DNA of 64,000 nt. Origin: Halomonas litopenaei (GTDB lineage Bacteria; Pseudomonadota; Gammaproteobacteria; Pseudomonadales; Halomonadaceae). The stretch lies in the NCBI RefSeq assembly GCF_003045775.1, contig NZ_PXNS01000002.1:1-64000 (forward strand), in the 5' to 3' direction. Positions 1-8,092 of the stretch are shown piece by piece; position 1 is the stretch's first letter; every line of letters starts with the position of its first letter. Below the pieces are notes generated by a model. That model did no database searches. It had not been told where the DNA came from and was given only the letters and a program-made list of their open reading frames with translations. Both the position numbers and the translations under genes were made by a program.

Positions 1-394
1 GTATCGAGAAGCGTCTCAAATACCTGTGAAAAGCACATCGCCAGAAGCAGCAACAGTCGCCTGAGCGACGCGAATCATCGCGTTGATCGGCGATTTTTTT
101 GTGCTTGCGCGAAGCGAGTCCGGCGTAAGACCATCGAGTGCCCCCTGCGTCGACGCCGCATTTGCCGCTTTGTCCGGTTGAAGATGCTCCCGACCGACCC
201 CATATGCTAAGCCTTCTATCGAATAGCGAATCCCGTCGCTCGGCACGGCGCGATCGCGACGGGTTGGGCAAGCTGATGCCAACCGTCAACGTCGAGTCAC
301 CCGCGACAGGCAAGCTAGCGAAGGCGTGCAGCGCTTGGCGTCCGATCTCATGCTTCAAAGCCCAAGCTTTCAACCCTGACACCAAGGATCCCTC
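1..394. other. no gene recognised; upstream region of ABC exporter
   Basis: Short open frames exist on both strands here, but none resembles a family I recognise and none has a convincing ribosome binding site. The stretch presumably holds the 3' flank of a gene outside the window and the promoter of the ABC exporter that starts at 395. Confidence 0.5.
77..100 (+). terminator. weak Rho-independent terminator candidate
   Basis: A 5-bp stem, ATCGC (77-81) with GCGAT (90-94), is followed directly by a run of seven T. The stem is short, so this is a weak call. It could end a plus-strand gene lying left of the window. Confidence 0.3.
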
Positions 395-1339
395 ATGGCC
401 GAACCGGCTCTGTCCATTCGAGGCCTGACCAAGGTCTACGGCAATGGCTTCAAGGCCCTAAAGGGCATCGACCTCGACGTTCAGCAGGGCGACTTCTACG
501 CCTTGCTTGGCCCCAATGGGGCGGGCAAGTCCACCACTCTGGGAGTGGTCTGTTCGCTGGTGCAGAAGACCGCCGGCCAGGTAAAGATCTTCGGCATCGA
601 TATCGACGAGGACTTCGCCCGGGCCAAGTACCATCTCGGGGTGGTGCCGCAGGAGTTCAACTTCAACCAGTTCGAGCGGGTCATCGATATCGTGCTGGCC
701 CAGGCCGGCTACTACGGCATGCCTCGCCGTGAAGCCCTGCCTCGGGCGGAAAGTCTGCTCAGGGACCTCAGCCTGTGGGACAAGCGCAACGGTAGTGCGC
801 GCATGCTGTCCGGCGGCATGAAGCGCCGCCTCATGATCGCCCGCGCGCTGATGCACCGTCCCAAGCTGTTGATCCTCGATGAGCCCACCGCCGGGGTGGA
901 TATCGAGTTGCGTCGCAGCATGTGGGAGTACATGCGGCGTATCAACCGCGAGGAAGGCACCACCATCATCCTGACCACCCACTATCTGGAAGAGGCGGAG
1001 AGCCTGTGCCGCAACGTGGGCATCATCAACCACGGCGAGATCGTCAGGAACACCAGCGTACGCGAGCTACTGAGTGAGCTCGACACCGAGACCTTCCTGC
1101 TGGATCTGGCCGAACCCATCGATCATGCCCCCGCCATCGACGGCTTCGAGGTCAAGCAGGTGGACAGCGCCCAGCTATCGGTGATGGTGCATCGCGGGCA
1201 GTGCCTCAACGACGTCTTCGATGCCCTCAAGGCAGACGGCGTGCGGGTGCTGTCGATGCGCAACCGGGCCAACCGGCTGGAGGAAATGTTCGTGTCCATG
1301 GTGGAAAGCGGCAACGCCGACAAGGAGCTGAGAGGATGA
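395..1339 (+). CDS. yadG: ABC-2 type exporter ATP-binding protein (YadG-like)
   Basis: This 314-residue protein is the nucleotide-binding subunit of a multidrug/ABC-2 type exporter, energising the membrane partner encoded next door. Visible motifs are the Walker A GPNGAGKST (about residues 39-47), the signature LSGGMKRR (about 138), Walker B LLILDEPTAG (about 160) and the H-loop TTHYLEE. About 75 residues after the ABC core match the C-terminal extension typical of the YadG/CcmA-like group. Its stop overlaps the start of the permease gene by 4 bp (ATGA), so the two are translationally coupled. The exported substrate of E. coli YadGH is not known, and none can be inferred here. Confidence 0.9.
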   Translation: MAEPALSIRGLTKVYGNGFKALKGIDLDVQQGDFYALLGPNGAGKSTTLGVVCSLVQKTAGQVKIFGIDIDEDFARAKYHLGVVPQEFNFNQFERVIDIVLAQAGYYGMPRREALPRAESLLRDLSLWDKRNGSARMLSGGMKRRLMIARALMHRPKLLILDEPTAGVDIELRRSMWEYMRRINREEGTTIILTTHYLEEAESLCRNVGIINHGEIVRNTSVRELLSELDTETFLLDLAEPIDHAPAIDGFEVKQVDSAQLSVMVHRGQCLNDVFDALKADGVRVLSMRNRANRLEEMFVSMVESGNADKELRG

Positions 1340-2109
1340 ACCCGAGTCAGATCGCGATCGCCCTGTGGACCCTGGTAGCCAAGGAAGTCCGGCGCTTTAC
1401 CCGGATCTGGCCGCAGACCCTGTTGCCACCGTCGATCACCATGACGATGTACTTCATCATCTTCGGCAACCTGATCGGCTCGCGCATCGGTGAGATGGAC
1501 GGCTACAGCTACATGGACTTCATCGTCCCGGGGCTGATCATGATGTCGGTGATCACCAACAGCTACTCCAACGTGGCCTCGTCGTTCTTCTCCAACAAGT
1601 TCCAGCGCAGCGTCGAGGAGATGATGGTCTCGCCGATGCCCAACTGGGTGATACTGGCGGGCTTTATCCTCGGCGGCATGGCGCGCGGGCTCGGTGTCGG
1701 CATCATCGTCACCGGGGTGTCGCTGTTCTTCACCCGTATCGAGGTGGCCCACCCGCTGTTGACCATCGGGGTGGTGATCCTGACCGCGGCACTGTTCGCC
1801 ACCGGCGGCTTCATCAATGCTCTGCTCGGCAAGAAGTTCGACGATATCTCCATCGTGCCGACCTTCGTGCTGACGCCGCTGACCTACCTGGGTGGGGTCT
1901 TCTACTCGATCTCGCTGCTGCCGGCCTTCTGGCAGGGCGCCTCGATGCTCAACCCCATCCTCTACATGGTCAATGTCTTCCGCTACGGTTTCCTTGGTGT
2001 CTCCGACATCCCGGTCGGCTGGGCGCTCGCCGCCATCTTCGGCTTTATCGTGGCACTGTTCGCCATCGCCCTGTGGATGCTGGAAAACGGCAAGGGCATT
2101 CGCAGTTGA
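1336..2109 (+). CDS. yadH: ABC-2 type exporter permease (YadH-like)
   Basis: Membrane subunit of about 257 residues that pairs with the preceding ATPase. I chose the ATG at 1336, which overlaps the upstream stop by 4 bp; the frame is open further upstream but lies inside yadG. The protein has a polar start, then about six hydrophobic segments. It carries the region LGGVFYSISLLPAFWQ, typical of ABC-2 permeases (TLGGVFYS-type motif before the last helices). The pair forms a simple two-gene exporter operon. The substrate is unknown. Confidence 0.9.
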   Translation: MNPSQIAIALWTLVAKEVRRFTRIWPQTLLPPSITMTMYFIIFGNLIGSRIGEMDGYSYMDFIVPGLIMMSVITNSYSNVASSFFSNKFQRSVEEMMVSPMPNWVILAGFILGGMARGLGVGIIVTGVSLFFTRIEVAHPLLTIGVVILTAALFATGGFINALLGKKFDDISIVPTFVLTPLTYLGGVFYSISLLPAFWQGASMLNPILYMVNVFRYGFLGVSDIPVGWALAAIFGFIVALFAIALWMLENGKGIRS

Positions 2110-2114
2110 TCGCA

Positions 2115-2135
2115 CCGGCCGCCTCGGGCGGCCGG
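2115..2135 (+). terminator. hairpin after exporter operon
   Basis: A 9-bp GC-rich stem, CCGGCCGCC with GGCGGCCGG and a 3-base loop, begins six bases after the yadH stop. No long T-run follows, only TTTGTCTC some bases on, so termination may be partial. Confidence 0.45.
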
Positions 2136-2177
2136 TAGCCGTTTGTCTCTCGGACTCTCTCTTGTTCAGGTATTGCC

Positions 2178-3032
2178 ATGTCCACTATCCCCCGGGATCC
2201 CCACCACCGCCCCGACACCCTGACCGATGCGCCGCTGGGGCGGGAGGCGGACTATCCCGAGCGCTACGATGCGCAGCTTCTGTTTCCCATCGAACGCGCC
2301 GCCAACCGCAAACCGCTGGGAATCGAGGAGGGGGCGCTGCCCTTCGTCGGCGAGGATGAATGGCACGCCTTCGAGCTGTCTTGGCTGACGCCCAGGGGCA
2401 AGCCCTGTGTCGCCGTGGCACGCTTTCGTCTGCCGGCAAGCTCGCCTCGGCTGATCGAGTCCAAGTCCTGGAAGCTTTACCTCAATAGCCTGAATCAGAC
2501 CCGCTTTGCTGGCCACGACGAACTGATCGAAACGCTGAAGCGCGACTTGAGCGAGGCCGCCGGTGCCGAGCTCAGCGTGGAGATCCTGGCGGTGGACGAC
2601 GCCGAGCTCAACCCGCGCCCGTTGCCGGGGGAGTGCATCGACGATCAGGACATCGAGATCAGCGACTATACGCCGAGCCCGGAGCACCTTTCGGTCAGTG
2701 ACGAGATCGTCGAGGAAACGCTGACGTCCCACCTGCTCAAGTCCAACTGCCCGGTGACCGGCCAGCCCGACTGGGGCAGCGTGATGATCCGCTACCGCGG
2801 TCCCCGGCTCGATCGCGAAGGCCTTCTGCGCTACATCGTCGGCTATCGCCAGCACCAGGACTTCCACGAGCACTGCGTCGAGCATATCTTCATGGACCTG
2901 ATGGACAAGGCTCGCCCAGAACGACTCTTGGTGCTGGCACGCTACGTGCGCCGCGGTGGTCTCGATATCAGCCCCTGGCGCGGTACCCTCGGCGAGGCAC
3001 CGCCCACGCCGCTGCGCCTGGCGCGCCAGTAG
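2178..3032 (+). CDS. queF: NADPH-dependent 7-cyano-7-deazaguanine reductase QueF (type II)
   Basis: Reduces preQ0 (7-cyano-7-deazaguanine) to preQ1 (7-aminomethyl-7-deazaguanine) with NADPH in queuosine tRNA-modification synthesis in the cytoplasm. At 284 residues it has the long two-domain form typical of gammaproteobacteria. The QueF motif ESKSWKLYLNSLNQTRF lies at 94-110. The catalytic Cys191 in SNCPVTGQPDW and Asp198 match Cys190/Asp197 of the E. coli enzyme. The C-terminal block QHQDFHEHCVEHIFMDL is also conserved. It is monocistronic between hairpins and the next gene. I am very sure of the assignment. Confidence 0.97.
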   Translation: MSTIPRDPHHRPDTLTDAPLGREADYPERYDAQLLFPIERAANRKPLGIEEGALPFVGEDEWHAFELSWLTPRGKPCVAVARFRLPASSPRLIESKSWKLYLNSLNQTRFAGHDELIETLKRDLSEAAGAELSVEILAVDDAELNPRPLPGECIDDQDIEISDYTPSPEHLSVSDEIVEETLTSHLLKSNCPVTGQPDWGSVMIRYRGPRLDREGLLRYIVGYRQHQDFHEHCVEHIFMDLMDKARPERLLVLARYVRRGGLDISPWRGTLGEAPPTPLRLARQ

Positions 3033-3155
3033 TCGGCAATGGCTCCGGGCGATAGCGACAGCGCCACAGACAATACCCGAGTGATCTGGTAGGGTAATGC
3101 GAAGAATTCTCGATCGCTGAACAGTGACAGGGCTCGGACCCTCTGGAGTGACACG

Positions 3156-3716
3156 ATGGATGCAATGACACTGCTGCACGAGCGCAGCTCCATGGGCAAG
3201 TTGATGGGGCCGGCGCCCAGCCGTGAGCAGCTTGAGGCGATCTACTGCGCCGCCCTGCGCGCACCGGATCACAAGGAGCTCAGACCCTGGCGGTTTATCG
3301 AGTTCTCCGGCGAGGGGCTCGATCGCCTGGGTGAATTGTTCGCCGAGGCCGAATTTCGCGAAGACCCCAAGGCGACAGACGAGTGCCTCAATAGCGCTCG
3401 AATGAAGCCCAAGCGCGCACCCATGATCATCGGCGTCGTCGCCAAGGTGAACCCGGACGTGCCCAAGGTGCCGAAGATCGAGCAGGTCATCTCCGCTGGC
3501 TGCGCTGCCCACGGCATCCTGCTGGCCGCCCACGCCCTGGGGCTCGGCGCCATGTGGCGCAGTGGCAAGTACGCCTTCGACGACACCGTGCGCAAGGGCC
3601 TCAGGCTCGGCGACGACGACGAACTGGTCGCCTTTATCTACATCGGCCAGCTCGGAGGCCGCCACAAGCCCATCGCCTGTCACGATAGTGAGGATTTTGT
3701 CGAGCGCTGGGACTAA
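3156..3716 (+). CDS. ydjA: nitroreductase family protein (YdjA-like)
   Basis: A 186-residue flavin-dependent oxidoreductase of the small nitroreductase subgroup. The N-terminal RRS/R(S)SMGKL element followed by APDHKELRPWRFIEF, and the C-terminal LGLGAMWRSGKYAFDD and HDSEDFVERWD, are hallmarks of YdjA-type proteins that bind FMN as homodimers. The physiological substrate of E. coli YdjA is not established. It lies 6 bp upstream of the next gene, so the two are probably co-transcribed. Confidence 0.85.
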   Translation: MDAMTLLHERSSMGKLMGPAPSREQLEAIYCAALRAPDHKELRPWRFIEFSGEGLDRLGELFAEAEFREDPKATDECLNSARMKPKRAPMIIGVVAKVNPDVPKVPKIEQVISAGCAAHGILLAAHALGLGAMWRSGKYAFDDTVRKGLRLGDDDELVAFIYIGQLGGRHKPIACHDSEDFVERWD

Positions 3717-3722
3717 CCCCTC

Positions 3723-4325
3723 ATGGATGAATTGATCAGACGCGTTGGCACGGCCCACCCGCGGCCCGTCTTGCCGCCCGAGGGAGGCGAGGACGACCCC
3801 GGGGCCTTTCTCGACTGGCTGGGTGAGGCCATCCCCCTGGTCGGGTCGCTTGGCATCACCCGTATGGCGCGCGACCAGGACTCGCTGCGCTGGGAGCTTG
3901 CCCTGACCCCTAACCTCAACGACAAGGGCACCGGTTTTGGCGGCTCGCTGGCCGCCCAGACCACCTTGCTCGGCTGGTGCTGGACCACCCTGTGGCTGCG
4001 CCGTCGAGGCTACAACCGCGACGTAGTGGTGGCCGAGGCCAGCCAGCGCTTTCTCGCCCCGGTGACCGGCGACTACCGCCTGATCTGCCGACCCGAGGCA
4101 AGCAGCTCCGCAGACGTTGATGCCAGTGGTGCGGCAGGGCCGGGTAGTGCCGGGCAGGTCAGCAGGGAAACAGGCGCCGAAGCGGCGCTCGAGCAGCGCC
4201 TGGCGGAACGCGGCAAGGGCCGCATTGCCCTGGTCCAGCAGCTGTGGTGCGGCGACACCCTTTGCCTGGAAGCGAGGGGTGACTACGCCGTGCTGGCCAG
4301 CGAACCTCCCATCGCAGCACGCTGA
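3723..4325 (+). CDS. YiiD C-terminal-domain putative thioesterase
   Basis: A 200-residue protein with a hotdog-fold-like core. The stretch GTGFGGSLAAQTTLLGWCW followed by VVVAEASQRFLAPVTGDY resembles the C-terminal domain of E. coli YiiD, which is classed as a putative thioesterase domain. No acetyltransferase domain is present, unlike full-length YiiD. It follows the nitroreductase gene with a 6-base gap. Substrate is unknown; the family call rests on motif resemblance. Confidence 0.7.
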   Translation: MDELIRRVGTAHPRPVLPPEGGEDDPGAFLDWLGEAIPLVGSLGITRMARDQDSLRWELALTPNLNDKGTGFGGSLAAQTTLLGWCWTTLWLRRRGYNRDVVVAEASQRFLAPVTGDYRLICRPEASSSADVDASGAAGPGSAGQVSRETGAEAALEQRLAERGKGRIALVQQLWCGDTLCLEARGDYAVLASEPPIAAR

Positions 4326-4381
4326 CGCCATCGCGCCGCTTTGCCATCAGACCCCGAACTGCCACACGACGAATCTGATGT

Positions 4382-4425
4382 AAGCCGAAAAACGGCTTGC
4401 AATCGAGAACTTAAGGCGATAAAGT
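4382..4425 (+). promoter_or_regulatory. promoter of tRNA-Ser with overlapping inverted repeat
   Basis: TTGCAA (4397-4402) and TAAAGT (4420-4425) are separated by exactly 17 bases and sit about 65-90 bp upstream of the mature tRNA. A small inverted repeat, AAGCCG-AAAAA-CGGCTT (4382-4398), overlaps the -35 element. Confidence 0.55.
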
Positions 4426-4489
4426 ATGCGCCGTCTTGAGGGATAAGCACCGCGCAACGCGGGCATCATGTTTCTCGAGATGACAATGC

Positions 4490-4577
4490 GGAGGGGTGTC
4501 CGAGTGGTCGAAGGAGCACGCCTGGAAAGTGTGTAAGTCGAAAGGCTTCGAGGGTTCGAATCCCTCCCCCTCCGCCA
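4490..4577 (+). tRNA. tRNA-Ser(GGA) with encoded CCA
   Basis: The acceptor stem GGAGGGG (4490-4496) pairs with CCCCTCC (4567-4573), followed by discriminator G and encoded CCA. The anticodon loop CTGGAAA carries GGA at 4524-4526. A long variable arm typical of tRNA-Ser and a T-arm GAGGG-TTCGAAT-CCCTC are present. The gene borders an accessory region, and tRNA-Ser genes are common integration targets. I did not find a second copy of the tRNA 3' end in this window. Confidence 0.97.
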
Positions 4578-4590
4578 CAGAATTTAAGAA

Positions 4591-4625
4591 AGCCGCTGAG
4601 AAATCAGCGGCTTTTTCTTTTTCTG
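4591..4625 (+). terminator. Rho-independent terminator of tRNA-Ser
   Basis: A perfect 9-bp stem, AGCCGCTGA with TCAGCGGCT and a GAAA loop, is followed by TTTTCTTTTTCT. This is a clear intrinsic terminator 14 bases after the tRNA. Confidence 0.9.
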
Positions 4626-4905
4626 TACCCTCGCGGCCCATACCTCAGCCCATACTTTGTGTCTGGCTTCCTCTAGCCTTCTCAGGATACTGTTGGACAG
4701 TGTGTCCTTCTACTGTCCCCCACGCCTTCTATATTCTCGATCTTGCTACCACCCACCTCGGTCGGTCGCTTCCTAATTCAGGCATGACAGGCCGTACCTC
4801 TCTCAGGTAGTGTCGCCCTAAGTGTTATGAGAACGACTAGGCTCGGGCATTGGCGATGTCAGATTTTTCTTCAAATGCATCCACGATGCAGGAAGGCAAG
4901 CCGCC
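4626..4905. other. gene-free stretch between tRNA-Ser terminator and repressor remnant
   Basis: I see no open frame with family resemblance. Composition is less GC-rich than the housekeeping genes. It is probably the scar of an integrated element at the tRNA-Ser site. Confidence 0.4.
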
Positions 4906-4908
4906 TAG

Positions 4909-5121
4909 AGCGTCAGGATGGCCGGGAACTGCGTGTTCCTGCTGCTCGTGCACGGCGAGTGGCGCATCAAGCGCGTGCAGCGCGTCGCCGGCGGCGCCTG
5001 GCTGCTGCTCAGCGACAACCCGCGCTATGAGAAGGAATTGATCAAGCCGCAGGATATGAAGGGGGTGAAGGGTGTAGAGATCCTAGGGCGGTATGAGATA
5101 CGGATTGGAAAAATAAATTAA
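4909..5121 (+). pseudogene. remnant of phage repressor, S24/LexA-like C-terminal domain
   Basis: The open frame starts right after an in-frame stop at 4906-4908 and encodes only about 70 residues. The segment CVFLLLVHGEWRIKRVQR, followed by GGAWLLLSDNPRYEKE, resembles the end of the S24 peptidase domain of CI-like repressors (pattern: hydrophobic strand, DGE.RVKR, GG.W.L.SDNP.Y). The helix-turn-helix and the catalytic Ser region are missing, so it cannot be functional. It is likely the relic of a prophage or island that entered at the adjacent tRNA-Ser. Confidence 0.65.
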
Positions 5122-5137
5122 GGGTTCGTAGTAGTTC

Positions 5138-5158
5138 AATAATTATTAATGAATTATT
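5138..5158. promoter_or_regulatory. AT-rich inverted repeat upstream of the two-gene cassette
   Basis: AATAATT (5138-5144) and AATTATT (5152-5158) form perfect 7-bp arms with a 7-base spacer, 20 bp before the start codon. Such a site could be an operator or a promoter element; no clean -35/-10 pair is evident. Confidence 0.4.
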
Positions 5159-5178
5159 TGTGACGCAAGGGAGGGCTT

Positions 5179-6276
5179 ATGAATCAAGCTGTAAATGTTT
5201 TGACTGGCAACTTTCCTTTTGAAGGTGTGATCATTGAAAAGCTGATGATCCACCGTGTGTTTGCGCCAGCTGAGGATAAGACTCGGGTGCCGCCTGCAGT
5301 TAAAAAGCATTTTATTAATTTGAATGCTGAAGAGAAGTCGGCTCTTCAGAGCCGTGTAACTGCAGCGCTTGGCAATAGGTCTCATGGCATTGAGATGAGT
5401 ATAGATCAAGCGGATGAAGGGAGCTTTTTTCAAATTTCAGCAGAAATGTTGCACTGTGAAAAAGACCGCTTTATTGAGCTTTCAGAGGTTTTAGCAAACA
5501 ATCTGACGGATGCTCTGACAAGAAGAATTCCAGGCGGAGTTATGGCGATTATCTCTGGGCGGGTTGGGGAGCATGCCAGACCGTTTGTCTCAGTAATAAA
5601 AGCAGAGTTTCAAGATGGGTTTACCACTGAGTCTGTAGATGATCAAACGGTAGCTTTGAACTATGTTAGAGATATTTTTCTCACTGAAACTCAGAAGCTC
5701 TATAAGATTGGTTGCTTAGTTGAGGTTGTTTCGGCTCCCCCAGGAAATGGGCAGTATAATAAGTCAAATTATAGAGCGTTTTTGTTCGATCACTTGCTAA
5801 CCAGTGTTGAGACGCGAACTGCAGCTTCATATTTTTACAATACTTTTCTTGGCATGGGGATTAGCTCTTCTTCTAAAAAGTTAACACAAAATTTTTATGA
5901 GTATACTGTTGACTACATCAATTCTCTAGATGTTGATGAAGATAAAAAATTTGATTATGTCGAATCGTTGAGGGCAGAGCTGAAAAGTCAAACTGCTATT
6001 GTTAGCTCAGCAGATTTTGCCGAAAAGTATCTTGAAGAAGATCACTCGGAAACCTATGTTGATTACATGAAGGATCGAGGCTTTCCTCAGGGTGGCGTTG
6101 AGAAAGATGTAGAGTATATTGAGTCTAAGCTCAGGAAGAAAAGAAAGGTTAATTTTACCTCCGGCGTTTCCATCACGGGACCCTCTGACGACTTCCAGGA
6201 TTTGGTTACAGTAGAGGAACGTGGTGAGAACGATACTTTAGTTAGGATTCAGGGTATCGTAAGTGACCTAGGATGA
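5179..6276 (+). CDS. NA37/YejK-like nucleoid-associated protein, accessory
   Basis: This 365-residue protein resembles the 37-kDa nucleoid-associated (NdpA/YejK, NA37) superfamily. Comparable points are RRIPGGVMAIISGR (about 115-128), FVSVIKAEF (136-144), the YFYNTFLGMG block (218-227, compare the FFMDFLG block of YejK) and a C-terminal FPQGGVEKDVEYIESKLRK, VNFTSGVSI and DTLVRIQG arrangement like the end of YejK. The match is a recalled pattern, not an alignment. It starts at ATG 5179 behind a GGGAGG-type ribosome binding site. Base composition is strikingly AT-rich relative to the flanking genes, so it was acquired. Its stop overlaps the start of the RelA/SpoT gene (ATGA). I infer a sensing or DNA-associated partner of that enzyme. 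Confidence 0.65.
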   Translation: MNQAVNVLTGNFPFEGVIIEKLMIHRVFAPAEDKTRVPPAVKKHFINLNAEEKSALQSRVTAALGNRSHGIEMSIDQADEGSFFQISAEMLHCEKDRFIELSEVLANNLTDALTRRIPGGVMAIISGRVGEHARPFVSVIKAEFQDGFTTESVDDQTVALNYVRDIFLTETQKLYKIGCLVEVVSAPPGNGQYNKSNYRAFLFDHLLTSVETRTAASYFYNTFLGMGISSSSKKLTQNFYEYTVDYINSLDVDEDKKFDYVESLRAELKSQTAIVSSADFAEKYLEEDHSETYVDYMKDRGFPQGGVEKDVEYIESKLRKKRKVNFTSGVSITGPSDDFQDLVTVEERGENDTLVRIQGIVSDLG

Positions 6277-7271
6277 CTACTGAAGAAGAGTTTACAGAGT
6301 ATCTGGAGTCTATCAGGCCTGCTTTGCAGGCTTGGGGAAACTATGTCAGTGAAATAGTTAAGAATGAAATTTCTTGTGAGCTTGGCGCTCTATCTCCCCA
6401 GTTTTTGAAAATTGACGCTACTCCAAGAGTAAAAGCCGTTAATTCGGCTTTGAACAAAATAAGTATAAAACGGTATGATGACCCTAAGACGCAGATGACG
6501 GATCTCGTTGGGGTAAGGTTTGTTGTCCTCACTACAGATGACCTATGCCTTGTTGAAAAAATTATAGAGTATCAAGATTGGAGCTGGGAAGTATCTAAAG
6601 ATTTTGCGCTCGATATAGAGGTGAATCCAAAAGTATTTGACTACCAATCTAAACATTACGAGGTTAGGCCTAAGGAGGATTTTGAAGTCGATGGTCTAAG
6701 GGTTCCTGATTTTATTTGTTGCGAAGTTCAAGTCAGGACTCTGCTTCAGCACGCATATGCTGAGCTAGTGCATGATAATATCTATAAAGCTAAAGGGGTG
6801 GTGCCTTCGTCAGCTGAAAGATATGTTTCAAGAAGCATGGCTTTGATGGAAACCACGGATGAAATATTTTGTACTGCTTTGCAAAAGCTTCAGGAGGAGA
6901 ACTATAAGCGGGATTTCGTGATAAAGGACTTGGAGAAAGTTTTTGCAGAAGACTTTGGGTTGCAGGTTGCTGAGCCTGACAGACAGCTGCACTTTGCGAT
7001 TTTGGAAAGTTATGCAGATGCAGTTGAAGAGTTTTCTTCGGAGAAACTAAGAGAGATTTTCGATAAGAAGAAATTCATTAGGCATTTTGTTGAGGATCGT
7101 TATGGAGAGTTTTATTTCTTTAGGCAGCCGATCGTTCTCTTTGTATATTATGTCATTTCAGCTTATGGCATGACCTACTTTTGGAGTAACTGGCCGCTTT
7201 CAGTTTATAATAAAGAAGTGAAATATGTGGCTAGTGATCTTGGCGAATCTTTTACTCCTCATGGGCGCTGA
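6273..7271 (+). CDS. RelA/SpoT-domain nucleotide synthetase-like protein
   Basis: 332 residues with a RelA/SpoT synthetase domain and no HD hydrolase, TGS or ACT domain. Visible motifs: PRVKAVNSALNKI (about 51-63, R/K of the ATP site), MTDLVGVRFVV (75-85), YQSKHYEV (124-131, with the guanosine-stacking Tyr) and EVQVRTLLQHAYAELVHD (151-168). The key residues look intact, so synthesis or pyrophosphate transfer is plausible. About 160 helical residues follow with no recognised domain. The group includes small alarmone synthetases and toxic relatives (toxSAS, CapRel) that pyrophosphorylate nucleotides or tRNA. It overlaps the NA37-like gene by 4 bp and shares its low GC. Which substrate it uses cannot be told from sequence. 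Confidence 0.85.
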   Translation: MTTEEEFTEYLESIRPALQAWGNYVSEIVKNEISCELGALSPQFLKIDATPRVKAVNSALNKISIKRYDDPKTQMTDLVGVRFVVLTTDDLCLVEKIIEYQDWSWEVSKDFALDIEVNPKVFDYQSKHYEVRPKEDFEVDGLRVPDFICCEVQVRTLLQHAYAELVHDNIYKAKGVVPSSAERYVSRSMALMETTDEIFCTALQKLQEENYKRDFVIKDLEKVFAEDFGLQVAEPDRQLHFAILESYADAVEEFSSEKLREIFDKKKFIRHFVEDRYGEFYFFRQPIVLFVYYVISAYGMTYFWSNWPLSVYNKEVKYVASDLGESFTPHGR

Positions 7272-7288
7272 AGAAACAACCGGACATT

Positions 7289-7947
7289 ATGTGCGGCCGC
7301 TTCGCTCTTTATAGCCCGTATCCCAAGCTCTCCCAGGCTCTACGCTTGCCGCTGGAGCCGGGAGAGCTGACGCCTCGCTATATGTGGCGCCGGGCACCTG
7401 GATCATCGCGGTGCGTCATCCGAGCGATGACGCGCCGCTGGTGACGGACGAGGTGTGGTGGGGCTACCGGCCGCACTGGGCGAAGGAGAAGGCGCCCGAG
7501 CCCATCAACGCCACTGTCGAGAAGGTGGCCACCTCCAACTACTTCCGCGGGGCGTTTGGCCATCACCGCTGCCTGGTACCGGCGGATGGCTGGTACGAGT
7601 GGCTGCCGGTGGAAGGCAGGAAGCAGCCGCACTTCCTGTGCCGCGAGGATCGCGAGCCGACCTGGCTGGCGGGCATCTGGAACGAGCGGCTGGACGGCAA
7701 GCCCGGCTGCACCATCCTCACCGAGCCGGCCCGCGGCGTGGCGGCGGAGATCCACTCGCGCATGCCGCTGGCCCTGGGTGCAGAGAGCCTGGAGCCCTGG
7801 CTCGATCCCTACCTGACCGACCGCGAGACGATCCGCCACGTGGTGCACCACCTGCCCGCCGAGCTGATCACCCACTGGCCGGTGAGTACGCGGGTGAACA
7901 AGCCCACTCACGATGATGCGGAACTGATCGAGCCCATCGACGCCTGA
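7289..7947 (+). pseudogene. yedK: SOS-response associated peptidase YedK/HMCES, frameshifted
   Basis: The family protects abasic sites in single-stranded DNA by a covalent bond through Cys2. The gene begins ATG-TGC at 7289 (MCGRFALYSPYP) and is in frame until PRY at 7381. It then continues one frame over as APGTWIIAVRHP through CLVPADGWYEWL to HSRMP and the C-terminus at 7947. Inserting one A after TAT at 7379-7381 would restore the expected PRYNVAPGT. As written, the gene is broken by a single-base deletion. It sits between the two defence-like gene groups. A sequencing error is the main alternative. Confidence 0.8.
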
Positions 7948-8092
7948 CCGATCTAGTGTTCGGTAGTGTGGCCGCACGCATGGCTCGGCTGAGGGAACAG
8001 GAATTGGCCGGGACGAAAACGGATCTTTTCGCTCTGCACTGCCAGAGACTTATCGGTAGGTTTGTGGAGGTCTGCGGTCTGCGAGCTTTCAC

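Noticed and set aside
2166-4331. A 721-codon open frame on the minus strand across queF, ydjA and the thioesterase gene
   Set aside because: It is antisense to three well-recognised genes and has no family resemblance; long antisense frames are common in high-GC DNA.
4567-4577. Search for a direct repeat of the tRNA-Ser 3' end as an attR site
   Set aside because: I found no second copy of the terminal tRNA sequence by reading through the window, so island borders are not claimed by attachment repeats.
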